NCBI GenBank assembly: GCA_963662395.1
Contig: OY759511.1
Coordinates: 1,116,001-1,180,000, forward strand
Length of the DNA: 64,000 nt
Reading direction: 5' to 3'
DNA from: JAPOXR01 sp963662395
GTDB lineage: Bacteria > Pseudomonadota > Alphaproteobacteria > Rhodobacterales > Rhodobacteraceae
The translations under genes and the position numbers were made by a program. Every line of letters starts with the position of its first letter. The first letter of the stretch is position 1. The notes beneath the pieces were generated by a model that saw only the letters and a program-made list of their open reading frames with translations, was not told the DNA's origin and made no database searches. This document shows, one piece after another, positions 52,966-61,547 of the stretch.

Positions 52966-54828
52966 ATGCAACCGAATTTTGCAATAGAATTTTCTGAAAC
53001 AGGAGCTCATGTGGCGCACTGTTTCGGGAGCGGCCGTTGGCACGTAATCGGAGAGCTGGCTATCGACAGCGATCCTGAATCGATCGAAACCCGCATTCTC
53101 AGGCACCGGATGGGAAAGCTGGGCAAATTCTCGGTCATATCCCGCCTGGTACTGCCGGAATCGATCATCTGGTATACATCTTGCGAGGTCAGTGGACCGG
53201 ACCCACAAGACCATGTGCGCCAGGTCCGGGACTTTCTGCACAGCGCGATGCCAGTCGAGGTTCGTGAATTGAGCATAGACTGGTATATTGACGGCGGAGT
53301 TGCACGAATCGCCTATGTCGAGAATCACAATTTGAAAGTTGCCGAGGAATTTGCCGTACGAAGGAGATTCAACCCGGTCGAATTCGTGGCCTTGCCGTCA
53401 GATCCTGCTGTCTTTGGCCGCATTGCCGGGTTCGGGTTGACCGAATTTGCCATCCGGCGAGGGATCTATGCTGATGACCGTCGAACGGCACCTCTGCCCG
53501 CCTCTCCGGCCAGGGCTGGGCAGACAGGCACTGCGCATGCATCCGTTGACACAAGCATCGGGAAGAAGGCCAGGCGACCGGCCGGAATCCTGGCCGCGGC
53601 TGTTCTCGGCTCGCTGCTGGCTCTGTTGTCGCCTGCCGACAATCTGGCCGCCAGCCCGCAGGGCGGACAGACCGCCTTTCCGACCCCGACCTCTGATATC
53701 GGACAATCTACGGGTGGGAACAAGGTGGAACGGGTTGCCGGGTTGCTGGATGGCAGCACGGCCACTGTGCGCCCGCTGCGCCGGCCCGACAGCGATTCGG
53801 TAAATTCCGGAACCGCTTCGACACCTGACAATTTCGAGTCACCGAAGCTGGGCAACTCCTTGACCTCCACGACGTTTTCGTATGCCGACATGATCGAGTG
53901 GCAGAACAGCAGGGTCACTGCCGGCAATGAGCTCGATGACCGGGGTTTCGACCCGCGCACGGTCAGTTTCCCGGTTCTGAACAGGTACCGGATCGGACTG
54001 GGGGATAATTCCCAGGCAGAATTGCTGGCTCATATTCGCAGCACGGTCGGTCTGACCCAGGAGTTGGTATTTTCCGAGCCGGAGGTTGCGCCGCCTGTGG
54101 AGCCTGCCGCCGACACTTCACCCGAACAGCAGATCCTGGCAACGGTTCTGCCATCCAGGGGATTGACCGAGAGTTCTGTCGGGGTTGCGTTGACCCGCTT
54201 GCTGGACAGCCATGACCGGCCGGACATCACGAGTGACATCTCTGCGGAGCCGCAGAACTTGCCCGCCGCACCATCGGGACTTTTCATCGCCGGGCTGGAT
54301 GCATACATGGGCGGGTTGGAGGGTCGCGCCGAGGATTCCCTGGCCATCCTGCCGGATGGCCAGGCAACGACTGCCCCGTCCGGATTCAACCGTCCTGTCC
54401 GCAGGCCGGTGAGCGCGGTCGAAACTGCGCTTGTGGTCACGAACAGCTTCGAGATTGCATTCGACCGGCCAGTTCGGAGAGGCAGATTCATTGACGTCGC
54501 GCCGGTTGAACAACCGGCTGTCGACACCAGGGTCGCCAGCCTTTCCAGCCAGCCGAACGAGACTGGAGCCAGCACTCCCTTCACCAGCAATGTCGTGGTG
54601 TCACTGGCCAACGAGACACTTGAAATTGTCGAATCGGAAACCAGGCTGATCGGCATTTTCGGCCAGGACAGGGGCAGCTTGCGCGCCCTGGTCAGGCTGG
54701 GCAGCGGCAATTTCGAGAGCATCTACCGCGGCAGCGAACTCGAGGGTGGTCGGGTGGTCGAAATCAGGCGGGACTCGGTAGTCTACGAGCGAGACAGCGA
54801 GCGCTACCTGCTCACATTTGTCGACTGA
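52966..54828 (+). CDS. Unrecognised membrane-anchored protein with GspC/PilP-like C-terminus
   Basis: 620 residues from ATG 52966; an in-frame TTG at 52915 would add 17. Layout: a folded N-terminal region (1-165, with FAIEFSETGAHVAHCF and VRELSIDWYIDGGVARIAYV), a proline-rich linker, one membrane segment at about 206-222 (GILAAAVLGSLLALLSP), a long low-complexity, acidic and proline/serine-rich periplasmic stretch, and a C-terminal domain of about 70 residues (SLRALVRLGSGNFESIYRGS, GGRVVEIRRDSVVYERD). The C-terminus resembles the small domain of GspC/PilP, which links inner-membrane complexes to secretins. No partner genes are nearby. Function unknown; a single-gene envelope assembly protein is one possibility. 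Confidence 0.6.
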   Translation: MQPNFAIEFSETGAHVAHCFGSGRWHVIGELAIDSDPESIETRILRHRMGKLGKFSVISRLVLPESIIWYTSCEVSGPDPQDHVRQVRDFLHSAMPVEVRELSIDWYIDGGVARIAYVENHNLKVAEEFAVRRRFNPVEFVALPSDPAVFGRIAGFGLTEFAIRRGIYADDRRTAPLPASPARAGQTGTAHASVDTSIGKKARRPAGILAAAVLGSLLALLSPADNLAASPQGGQTAFPTPTSDIGQSTGGNKVERVAGLLDGSTATVRPLRRPDSDSVNSGTASTPDNFESPKLGNSLTSTTFSYADMIEWQNSRVTAGNELDDRGFDPRTVSFPVLNRYRIGLGDNSQAELLAHIRSTVGLTQELVFSEPEVAPPVEPAADTSPEQQILATVLPSRGLTESSVGVALTRLLDSHDRPDITSDISAEPQNLPAAPSGLFIAGLDAYMGGLEGRAEDSLAILPDGQATTAPSGFNRPVRRPVSAVETALVVTNSFEIAFDRPVRRGRFIDVAPVEQPAVDTRVASLSSQPNETGASTPFTSNVVVSLANETLEIVESETRLIGIFGQDRGSLRALVRLGSGNFESIYRGSELEGGRVVEIRRDSVVYERDSERYLLTFVD

Positions 54829-54869
54829 CGCCCCAACACACCTCCCCACGCACCCTTTCGACAGGCTGG

Positions 54870-55082
54870 TTGAGTTGGATGCCGGCATGGATACACGAGT
54901 CGCTGCACGACGCTGCGCTCTGGAACAACAATCCCGAACTGATCGTCCTGCTGGTCGAATTCGGTGCAGTCGCCAGAGCGAAGACCGTTGACGGGAAGGC
55001 ACCCCGGGACCTGTCACGGTTCAACGAGGCACTGCATGGGACCGGGTCATGGTGGCTGCTCAACGAATTCGGGTTCGGGTGA
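54870..55082 (+). pseudogene. Ankyrin-repeat protein fragment
   Basis: 70 codons with SLHDAALWNNNPELIVLLVE and FGAVARAKTVDGKAPRDLSR, the helix-turn-helix pattern of one ankyrin repeat (TPLHxAA...VxxLLxxGAD). Only one full repeat and part of the next remain. It has a weak start and is closely followed by another remnant, so it is probably the tail of a lost larger gene. Confidence 0.5.
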
Positions 55083-55214
55083 CAAGCTGCCGGAGCTTGA
55101 AATTGATCGCGCGCCGCTATCGTTTTCGAGATGCATCAACCCCTGTCGAGATGTGACCATTGACGACCCGGCACCGGCGTCGGGAACGGACTCCCGAAAC
55201 GGGAACGAATTGAT

Positions 55215-55355
55215 GCCAGCCTGGCACAGTTGCATGAGGACATTGCCAAGCGTGAAACGGACAGCGTCAGGCGTGACAAGCAGCAATTGCCGGCAATTGC
55301 CGGCCTCATTGGACCGGCGACCGCGATTCTCGGGGTGATGATCGCTCTGTCCTGA
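55215..55355 (+). pseudogene. Remnant of a small coiled-coil membrane protein
   Basis: An open frame without start reads IDASLAQLHEDIAKRETDSV and RRDKQQLPAIAGLIGPATAI then LGVMIALS before TGA at 55353. A charged coiled coil followed by one membrane helix at the C-terminus is the pattern of some small phage or mobile-element accessory proteins. No start codon remains. Family not identified. Confidence 0.4.
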
Positions 55356-55981
55356 CCGGCCTCGGCATCGTCACGCACCTCACCTTTCGTCTTGTTCAGC
55401 ACGTGCATGGCCCGATGACGCGATGTCGGGCATCATGGCAGGCCATGGCGCTCCTTGCTGCCAGCGAGGGCGCGGGCCAACATGCCGGACGGCAACATCG
55501 ATGCGACAGCATTGCAGTTCCCGTCGCCGGAGATGCATGCCGGAGCCTGCATCTCCGGGAGGTGGCAACTTCCGGGCGGAAGCGACCTCGACCAGGAGTG
55601 AGGCAGGAGTGGCTCGGGCGGCGTTTTCCTGCCGAGGCCCGGTTCGGTCCGGGGTCGTTTTCTCAGCCCGCCCTGTGCATGCAGCCCGGACGCCGGTGAT
55701 ACCGGCCGCCATGGACCAGTATTTCACGCCTGTGCGGGCAGCCAGGCGCCCCCGGGAAGAAGCCCTCGGAGAGGGCCCGGACCAGCACCGCAATTCTTGA
55801 CGCACGACCGGTGATATGTCAGGCGTGTTCGTCAAATCGGAACAGGCGGAGGGACCGACACGGCATCCCGGCTGCATGGGGCGGGACGAAATTCCGGCCA
55901 GCCGTGATACGCTGGCAAGCCAGGCCCGCAGGCGCAAATGCTCGGGGAAGACTGCAGCAGACCGGAGGTCAGGACAATATC
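55356..55981. other. Long intergenic region before prpE
   Basis: About 625 bases. Apart from the hairpin at 55527-55558 nothing was recognised. Long frames on both strands are rich in Arg, Pro and Ala and look like composition artefacts. The prpE promoter must be near its 3' end. Confidence 0.45.
55527..55558. repeat. Perfect 11-bp inverted repeat (hairpin)
   Basis: CCGGAGATGCA at 55527-55537 and TGCATCTCCGG at 55548-55558 enclose a 10-base loop. No T run follows on either strand, so a simple terminator is unlikely. It lies in the 600-base gap before prpE. A mobile hairpin element or protein-binding site is possible. Confidence 0.6.
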
Positions 55982-57877
55982 ATGAGTTACCAGACAGTCT
56001 ACCAGAGCTGGAAGGCGGATCCCGAGGCATTCTGGATGCGCGCAAGCGAGGCCATTGACTGGGAGCGGCCGCCAGGCAAGGCACTGTTTGCCGACAACGC
56101 GCCATTCTACGAGTGGTTCCGGGACGCCAGGGGCAACACCTGCTGGAATGCCATTGATCGCCACGTCGCAAATGGCAAGGGCGACATGCCTGCACTGATT
56201 CATGACAGCCCGGTTACCGATACCATCAGCAAATTCAGCTACCGGATGCTGCAGGGCCGAATCTCCAGGCTGGCAGGAGCACTCTCGGCGAGAGGGGTGA
56301 TGCCCGGCGACCGGGTCATCATCTATATGCCGATGATCCCGGAGGCGATCGAGGCCATGCTGGCCTGCGCCCGGATCGGCGCCATCCATTCGGTTGTCTT
56401 TGGTGGTTTCGCGGCCAGGGAGCTGGCGGTGCGGATCAGCCACTGCCAGCCGAAATGCGTGCTGGCCGCATCATGCGGCATCGAGCCAGGGCGGATTGTC
56501 GAATACAAGCCGCTGCTCGACGAGGCCATCAGGCAGGCCTCGCATGTTCCCGATTTCTGCGTTGTCTGCCAGCGCCCGCAGCAACCGGCGGAATTGCGGC
56601 ACGCACGCGATGTGGACTGGGAGGAATTCGTTGATTCCGGTCCCGAATCCGAATGCGTGCCGGTAGACGGCAACCATCCGGCCTACATTCTCTACACCTC
56701 CGGAACAACCGGTCAGCCCAAGGGCGTGCTACGCCCGACTGCCGGACACATGGTCGCCCTGCACTGGTCGATGAAGAACATCTACGGGGTCGATCCCGGC
56801 GAGGTGTTCTGGGCCGCATCCGATGTCGGCTGGGTCGTTGGCCACTCCTATATCTGCTACGCACCGCTCCTGGCCGGGAATCCCACGGTCATGTACGAGG
56901 GCAAGCCGATCGGCACTCCGGATGCCGGTGCCTTCTGGCGGGTGATTTCCGAACACCGGGTGGCGGCCCTGTTCACCGCCCCGACCGCGTTTCGGGCGAT
57001 CAAGCGTGCCGACCCGGACGGAAAACTGCCGGGTCAATATGACCTCTCCTGCCTCAGGACGCTGTTCCTTGCCGGCGAGAGATCCGATACCGACACCCTG
57101 TCATGGGCAGAGCGAATGCTTGGCGTCCCGGTCATCGACCATTGGTGGCAGACAGAGACCGGCTGGTCGATTGCTGCCAACCCGGTTGGCATCGAATTGC
57201 TGCCGGTCAAGCCCGGTTCACCGACGGTGGCCATGCCGGGATACGAACTTCGGGTGGTCGATGATGGCGGCAATGAGGTGGAAAGGGGACAACTCGGCAC
57301 GATCGTGGCCAGGCTTCCGCTCCCTCCCGGGACTCTCCCTTCGCTCTGGAAGGCCGATGACCGCTATCGCGAGACATATCTCAGCGAATTTCCCGGCTAC
57401 TATTCGACCGGCGATGCCGGATACATGGATGAAGACGACTACGTCTATATCATGGCCCGGACTGACGATGTCATCAATGTCGCCGGCCATCGATTGTCGA
57501 CCGGTGCCCTGGAAGAGGTGCTTTCGGGCCATCCCGACGTGGCCGAATGTGCAGTGATCGGGGTGACGGACCAGCTGAAGGGGCAGCTGCCGGTTGGTTT
57601 TCTCTGTCTGAATTCCGGTACCGCGCGGCCGAACCAGGACATCATCGACGAGTGCGTCCAGCTTGTCAGGGACGAGATCGGACCGGTCGCCGCCTTCAGG
57701 CAGGCGGTCATTGTCGATCGCCTGCCGAAGACCCGTTCGGGGAAGATCCTGCGCTCCACGATGGTCAAGATTGCCGACGGGCAGGAGCATGCAGTGCCTC
57801 CGACCATCGACGATCCCGCCAGCCTCGACGAGATTGCCACCGCCCTGGCCGGAATTGGCTATCCGCAGGTGGAATGA
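55982..57877 (+). CDS. prpE: Propionyl-CoA synthetase
   Basis: 631-residue acyl-adenylate-forming enzyme that activates propionate with ATP and CoA. Family blocks: the PrpE/Acs N-terminal cap YQSWKADPEAFWMRASEAID, core YILYTSGTTGQPKG, WWQTETGW, YYSTGDAGYMDEDDYVYI, and the C-terminal lysine in TRSGKILRSTM. The sequence DVGWVVGHSYICYAPLLAGN is typical for PrpE rather than acetyl-CoA synthetase. ATG at 55982 (MSYQTVYQSW) is chosen; codons upstream are unrelated. With methylmalonyl-CoA mutase at 61548 it fits propionate use through the methylmalonyl-CoA route. Confidence 0.92.
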   Translation: MSYQTVYQSWKADPEAFWMRASEAIDWERPPGKALFADNAPFYEWFRDARGNTCWNAIDRHVANGKGDMPALIHDSPVTDTISKFSYRMLQGRISRLAGALSARGVMPGDRVIIYMPMIPEAIEAMLACARIGAIHSVVFGGFAARELAVRISHCQPKCVLAASCGIEPGRIVEYKPLLDEAIRQASHVPDFCVVCQRPQQPAELRHARDVDWEEFVDSGPESECVPVDGNHPAYILYTSGTTGQPKGVLRPTAGHMVALHWSMKNIYGVDPGEVFWAASDVGWVVGHSYICYAPLLAGNPTVMYEGKPIGTPDAGAFWRVISEHRVAALFTAPTAFRAIKRADPDGKLPGQYDLSCLRTLFLAGERSDTDTLSWAERMLGVPVIDHWWQTETGWSIAANPVGIELLPVKPGSPTVAMPGYELRVVDDGGNEVERGQLGTIVARLPLPPGTLPSLWKADDRYRETYLSEFPGYYSTGDAGYMDEDDYVYIMARTDDVINVAGHRLSTGALEEVLSGHPDVAECAVIGVTDQLKGQLPVGFLCLNSGTARPNQDIIDECVQLVRDEIGPVAAFRQAVIVDRLPKTRSGKILRSTMVKIADGQEHAVPPTIDDPASLDEIATALAGIGYPQVE

Positions 57878-57884
57878 GTGTGCA

Positions 57885-57958
57885 CGGGCCAGGCAGGAGA
57901 TGGCTGCTGCCGGTCAACCTCCCGATACCTGATGTCGGGCCAGGAAGGAGATGGCTGC
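57885..57958. repeat. Two near-identical 23-bp direct repeats
   Basis: Units beginning CGGGCCAGGCAGGAGATGGC (57885-57907) and CGGGCCAGGAAGGAGATGGC (57936-57958) lie 51 bp apart between prpE and upp. One substitution separates them. Confidence 0.6.
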
Positions 57959-58025
57959 ACCAGCGCACCCGGTTTGCAATGCTGGCTGAAACATGTGAAA
58001 TCTGACCCGGCGAAGGATTGGACCC

Positions 58026-58658
58026 ATGCACCAGAATCTCACACTCGTTGATCATCCCCTGGTCCAGCACAAGATGACCCTGATGCGTCAGGACAGCACC
58101 TCGACCGCACTCTTTCGGCAGTTGCTGAAGGAAGTCAGCATGTTGCTGGCCTACGAGGTCACGAGGGAACTGGAGACTGGCTCGGTCCGGATCAGGACAC
58201 CGCTGATGGAGATGACCGCGCCCACCCTTGCCGGCAAGAAGCTAGCGCTGATCTCGATCCTTCGGGCAGGAAACGGTCTGCTGGATGGCGTGCTCGAGTT
58301 GATTCCCTCGGCCCGGGTCGGGTTCATCGGGCTCTACCGGGACGAGGAAACGCTGACACCGGTCGAGTACTACTTCAAGGTTCCGACCGAACTGCATGAC
58401 CGGCTGGTCATCGTGGTCGATCCGATGCTGGCGACCGGGAATTCGCTGGTGGCGGCCGTATCGAGGTTGAAACAGGCCGCGGCAAGCAATATCCGCGTGC
58501 TCTGCCTGCTCGCGGCGCCGGAAGGTGTGAGCCGCATGGAGGACGCGCATCCCGACGTGCCCGTGGTGGCGGCTGCCCTCGATGACCGGCTGAATGACAT
58601 GGGCTACATCCTTCCGGGCCTCGGTGATGCCGGCGACCGGATGTTCGGGACCAAGTAA
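58026..58658 (+). CDS. upp: Uracil phosphoribosyltransferase
   Basis: 210-residue salvage enzyme making UMP from uracil and PRPP. The N-terminus HPLVQHKMTLMRQDSTSTALFRQLL, SILRAGNGLLDG, the PRPP loop VIVVDPMLATGNS and the uracil-binding C-terminus DRLNDMGYILPGLGDAGDRMFGTK match the family closely. It faces the guanine deaminase gene tail to tail, and their ends are covered by a 58-bp tandem repeat. Together the two genes are base-salvage functions. Confidence 0.95.
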   Translation: MHQNLTLVDHPLVQHKMTLMRQDSTSTALFRQLLKEVSMLLAYEVTRELETGSVRIRTPLMEMTAPTLAGKKLALISILRAGNGLLDGVLELIPSARVGFIGLYRDEETLTPVEYYFKVPTELHDRLVIVVDPMLATGNSLVAAVSRLKQAAASNIRVLCLLAAPEGVSRMEDAHPDVPVVAAALDDRLNDMGYILPGLGDAGDRMFGTK

Positions 58659-58756
58659 TCCTTCCTTCACGGTGCTTCGGAACATTCCCTGCGGGCGGAT
58701 GTTCGGGACCTCCCTCCCCTGTCTTCAGGACTTTTCGGAACATTCCCTGCGGGCGG
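58639..58756. repeat. 58-bp tandem duplication across convergent gene ends
   Basis: Two units, 58639-58696 and 58697-58754, both start GGATGTTCGGGACC and both end with TTCGGAACATTCCCTGCGGG plus C, while their middles (about 23 bases) differ. The first unit holds the last codons of upp (RMFGTK), the second the last codons of the guanine deaminase (ARRECSEKS). Confidence 0.75.
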
Positions 58757-60050
58757 GTTTGCCGACCTCTTTGCCATTTACCCATACCGAATGGATTGCT
58801 CTTTCATCACCCATCATGATTGTCGGGAATATCTCTTCCCAGACATCGTCGGCCCGGCTGGCCCGCTGGGCAATCGCCGGCGTCGAATGCAGGTCGAGAA
58901 CGGCAATATCCGCCTCGTTGCCGGCAGCCAGGTTGCCGATCGCATGGTCCATTCCCAGCGCCTCCGCATTGCCTCGGGTTGCCAGCCACAGAAGCTGTCC
59001 GGGATGAAGCGCACACCCCTGCAACTGGCCGATCTCGTAGGCAGCGGCCATGGTTCGCAACATCGAGAATGACGATCCGCCCCCGGTATCGGTCGCCAAC
59101 CCGACTCGCTGGCCCTCCGGTATTCGCCTGCCGATATCGAACAGGCCCGACCCAATGAAGGTGTTGGAGGTCGGGCAATGGATGAGCGAGGCACCGACCG
59201 CCTTCAGGCGGTCGAGCTCCCGATCATTCAGATGGATGGCATGGCCGAACAATGCCCGGTCGCCGACAAGGCCGCAGGAATCATACACATCGAGGTAGTC
59301 ACGCGCCTCGGGAAACAATCGTCGGATTTCGGCAACCTCCTCGGTCTGCTCCGACAAATGTGTCTGCATGAGGCAGCCGGGGTTTTCCTGCCAGAGCACA
59401 CCGAGCACCTCCAGCTGCTGACGGCTGGAGGTGAGGGCAAATCTCGGCGATATGGCGTATGTCAGCCTGTCCTTTCCATGCCATTTGTCAATCAGTGCCC
59501 GTGATTCATCATAGCTGCGGGCCGCATTGTCGCAGAGTTCGGCCGGTGCATTGCGGTCCATGCAGATCTTGCCGGCGGCCAGCCGCATCCGGCGCCTCCC
59601 GGCTTCGGCGAAGATGGCGTCTGCACTCTGCGGGTGTGTGGTGCAGTACGAACACACCGTCGTTGTCCCGTGGCTCACCACGAGGTCGAGATACCGGGCC
59701 GCCAGCTTCCGGGCATGGGACGGGTCTTCGAATTTCATCTCCTCCGGAAATGTGTACCTGCCCAGCCAGTCCAGCAGCCGCTTGCCCCAACTCGCAATGA
59801 TCGCGGTCTGCGGATAGTGAACATGGGCGTCGATGAAACCCGGAATCAGCAGCTGATGCGGGAAGTCGTGCCGCACGGCATCGGGCGAGCCTTGCCGCAA
59901 CGACTCGGCATCTCCGCATTCCAGGATCCGACCATCCTCGATCAGGACCCCGCCACCCTCCCGGTATTCGATGGCATCATCGACATCCGCCTCGAAGGGG
60001 TTGCCGGTGAACCGGATTGTCCGGCCGGCCAGCAGAGTTCTTCTACCCAT
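58725..60050 (-). CDS. guaD: Guanine deaminase
   Basis: 441-residue metal-dependent amidohydrolase converting guanine to xanthine. The zinc motif is in LIPGFIDAHVHYPQTAII (DAHVH), with the typical guanine deaminase segments FPEEMKFEDPSHA, VSHGTTTVCSYCTTHP, CMDRNAPAEL, MQTHLSEQTEEV, FGHAIHL and CPTSNTFIGSGLFD, and the late metal Asp in LATDTGGGSSFSMLRTM. The start at 60050 (MGRRTLLAG) is chosen over a longer arginine-rich frame. The last codons lie in the 58-bp tandem repeat. The start faces mgtE divergently, with about 107 bp between. Confidence 0.94.
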   Translation of the reverse strand: MGRRTLLAGRTIRFTGNPFEADVDDAIEYREGGGVLIEDGRILECGDAESLRQGSPDAVRHDFPHQLLIPGFIDAHVHYPQTAIIASWGKRLLDWLGRYTFPEEMKFEDPSHARKLAARYLDLVVSHGTTTVCSYCTTHPQSADAIFAEAGRRRMRLAAGKICMDRNAPAELCDNAARSYDESRALIDKWHGKDRLTYAISPRFALTSSRQQLEVLGVLWQENPGCLMQTHLSEQTEEVAEIRRLFPEARDYLDVYDSCGLVGDRALFGHAIHLNDRELDRLKAVGASLIHCPTSNTFIGSGLFDIGRRIPEGQRVGLATDTGGGSSFSMLRTMAAAYEIGQLQGCALHPGQLLWLATRGNAEALGMDHAIGNLAAGNEADIAVLDLHSTPAIAQRASRADDVWEEIFPTIMMGDERAIHSVWVNGKEVGKPARRECSEKS

Positions 60051-60157
60051 GTCAGCGCCCCGATAACCGTTCCCGCAACCCCTGTACCCGGACAGGCGGT
60101 TGCCGGTCGAGTCAATGTTGCGTCGGTGGGAAATCCGATACAATCGCAGGAATTCCA

Positions 60158-61546
60158 ATGGAGGACAGAAAATTGACTCAGCGCGAAGCCGGATCGGGCG
60201 GTGAGCCTTACCGGAGTCCGGCGGAATTGGTCGGACAGATCCGGTCTGCCGTCCAGGATGGTGACCAGGCACAGCTTGTGCGCCTGCTCGAGCCGCTGCA
60301 CGAGGCAGATATCGCCGACATTCTCGAGCAGGTCGATCCCGAGCTCAGGCGCGATGCGGTGGCGCTCTGGGGCCGGCATTTCGACAGCGATGTCCTGTCG
60401 GAGCTTGACGAGCCGATCCAGCAGGAACTTGTCGAGCAACTCTCTCCCGAACAACTGGCCGATGCAGTCAGGGATCTCGACTCCGATGACGTTGTCGATC
60501 TGGTCGAGGATCTTGACACCGCGCAGATGGCAGCGGTTCTCGATGCGCTTGATGATGCCGATCGCGCCGTCGTCGAACACTCGCTGCAATTCCCCGAGGA
60601 TTCGGCCGGGCGCCTCATGCAGCGCGAGATCGTCATGGTTCCGTCCCATTGGACCGTTGGTGCGGCCATCGACTTCATGCGGTCACGGAGCGACCTGCCC
60701 GAGGAATTCTACCACCTGTTCCTGACCGATCCCCGGGCCCGGTTCGTCGGCATGGCATCACTCGGGCGCATCATGTCGGCACGGCGTGAAACTCGTCTGC
60801 GCGATATTGTCGACGAGGATTTCCGGACAATTCCGGCGACCATGGCCCAAAGGGATGTGGCCTACACCTTCAACCAGTATCATCTGATTTCGGCACCGGT
60901 CATCAGCGAGGAGGAACGGTTGATCGGTGTCATCACCATAGACGATGCCATGAACGTGCTGGACGAGGAATCCGAGGAGGACCTGCTGCTCTTGTCCGGA
61001 GTCGGCGACGAGAATTTGTATGACGGGGTGTTCGACACTGCCAGGCAGCGGTTCCCGTGGCTGATCGTCAATTTGGCAACCGCTGTCGTGGCGTCGATCG
61101 TCATCAACCAGTTCGCCGACTTCATCGGAATGATGGTGGCGCTGGCGGTGCTGATGCCGATCGTGGCATCCATGGGCGGCAATGCTGCAACGCAGTCGCT
61201 TGCGGTGGCAGTCCGGTCCCTGGCAACCAGGGATTTGACGTCCTCGAATGCATGGCGAGTGATCTGGCGCGAGAGTGCGGTCGGCATCGTGAATGGGCTC
61301 ATCTTCGCGACAATTGTCGGAATTGTCGGTGCGACATGGTTCGGCTCGGTCATGCTGGGCGTGGTGCTGGGCCTGTCCATGATCATTACCATGCTGGCCG
61401 CGGCACTGTCCGGGATTCTCATTCCGATCGGTCTCGAGCGGGCACGCATCGATCCGGCGCTGGCATCCGGGGTGTTCGTGACCACGGTTACCGATGTGGT
61501 CGGGTTCCTAGCTTTCCTGGGAATTGCGGCACTCGTCCTGTTCTGA
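60158..61546 (+). CDS. mgtE: MgtE-family magnesium transporter
   Basis: 462-residue magnesium channel. Order of domains: cytoplasmic superhelical N domain (LLEPLHEADIADILEQVDPEL), two CBS domains (about 140-270, VPSHWTVGAAIDFMRSR and ISAPVISEEERLIGVITIDD) and five membrane helices with the pore-lining MPIVASMGGNAATQSLAV and ALASGVFVTTVTDVVGFLAF. The pore Asp lies in the TDVVGF motif. ATG at 60158 has CAGGA eight bases upstream; upstream codons of the frame are shadow. It lies convergent with the mutase gene, one base apart. Confidence 0.94.
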   Translation: MEDRKLTQREAGSGGEPYRSPAELVGQIRSAVQDGDQAQLVRLLEPLHEADIADILEQVDPELRRDAVALWGRHFDSDVLSELDEPIQQELVEQLSPEQLADAVRDLDSDDVVDLVEDLDTAQMAAVLDALDDADRAVVEHSLQFPEDSAGRLMQREIVMVPSHWTVGAAIDFMRSRSDLPEEFYHLFLTDPRARFVGMASLGRIMSARRETRLRDIVDEDFRTIPATMAQRDVAYTFNQYHLISAPVISEEERLIGVITIDDAMNVLDEESEEDLLLLSGVGDENLYDGVFDTARQRFPWLIVNLATAVVASIVINQFADFIGMMVALAVLMPIVASMGGNAATQSLAVAVRSLATRDLTSSNAWRVIWRESAVGIVNGLIFATIVGIVGATWFGSVMLGVVLGLSMIITMLAAALSGILIPIGLERARIDPALASGVFVTTVTDVVGFLAFLGIAALVLF

Positions 61547-61547
61547 C

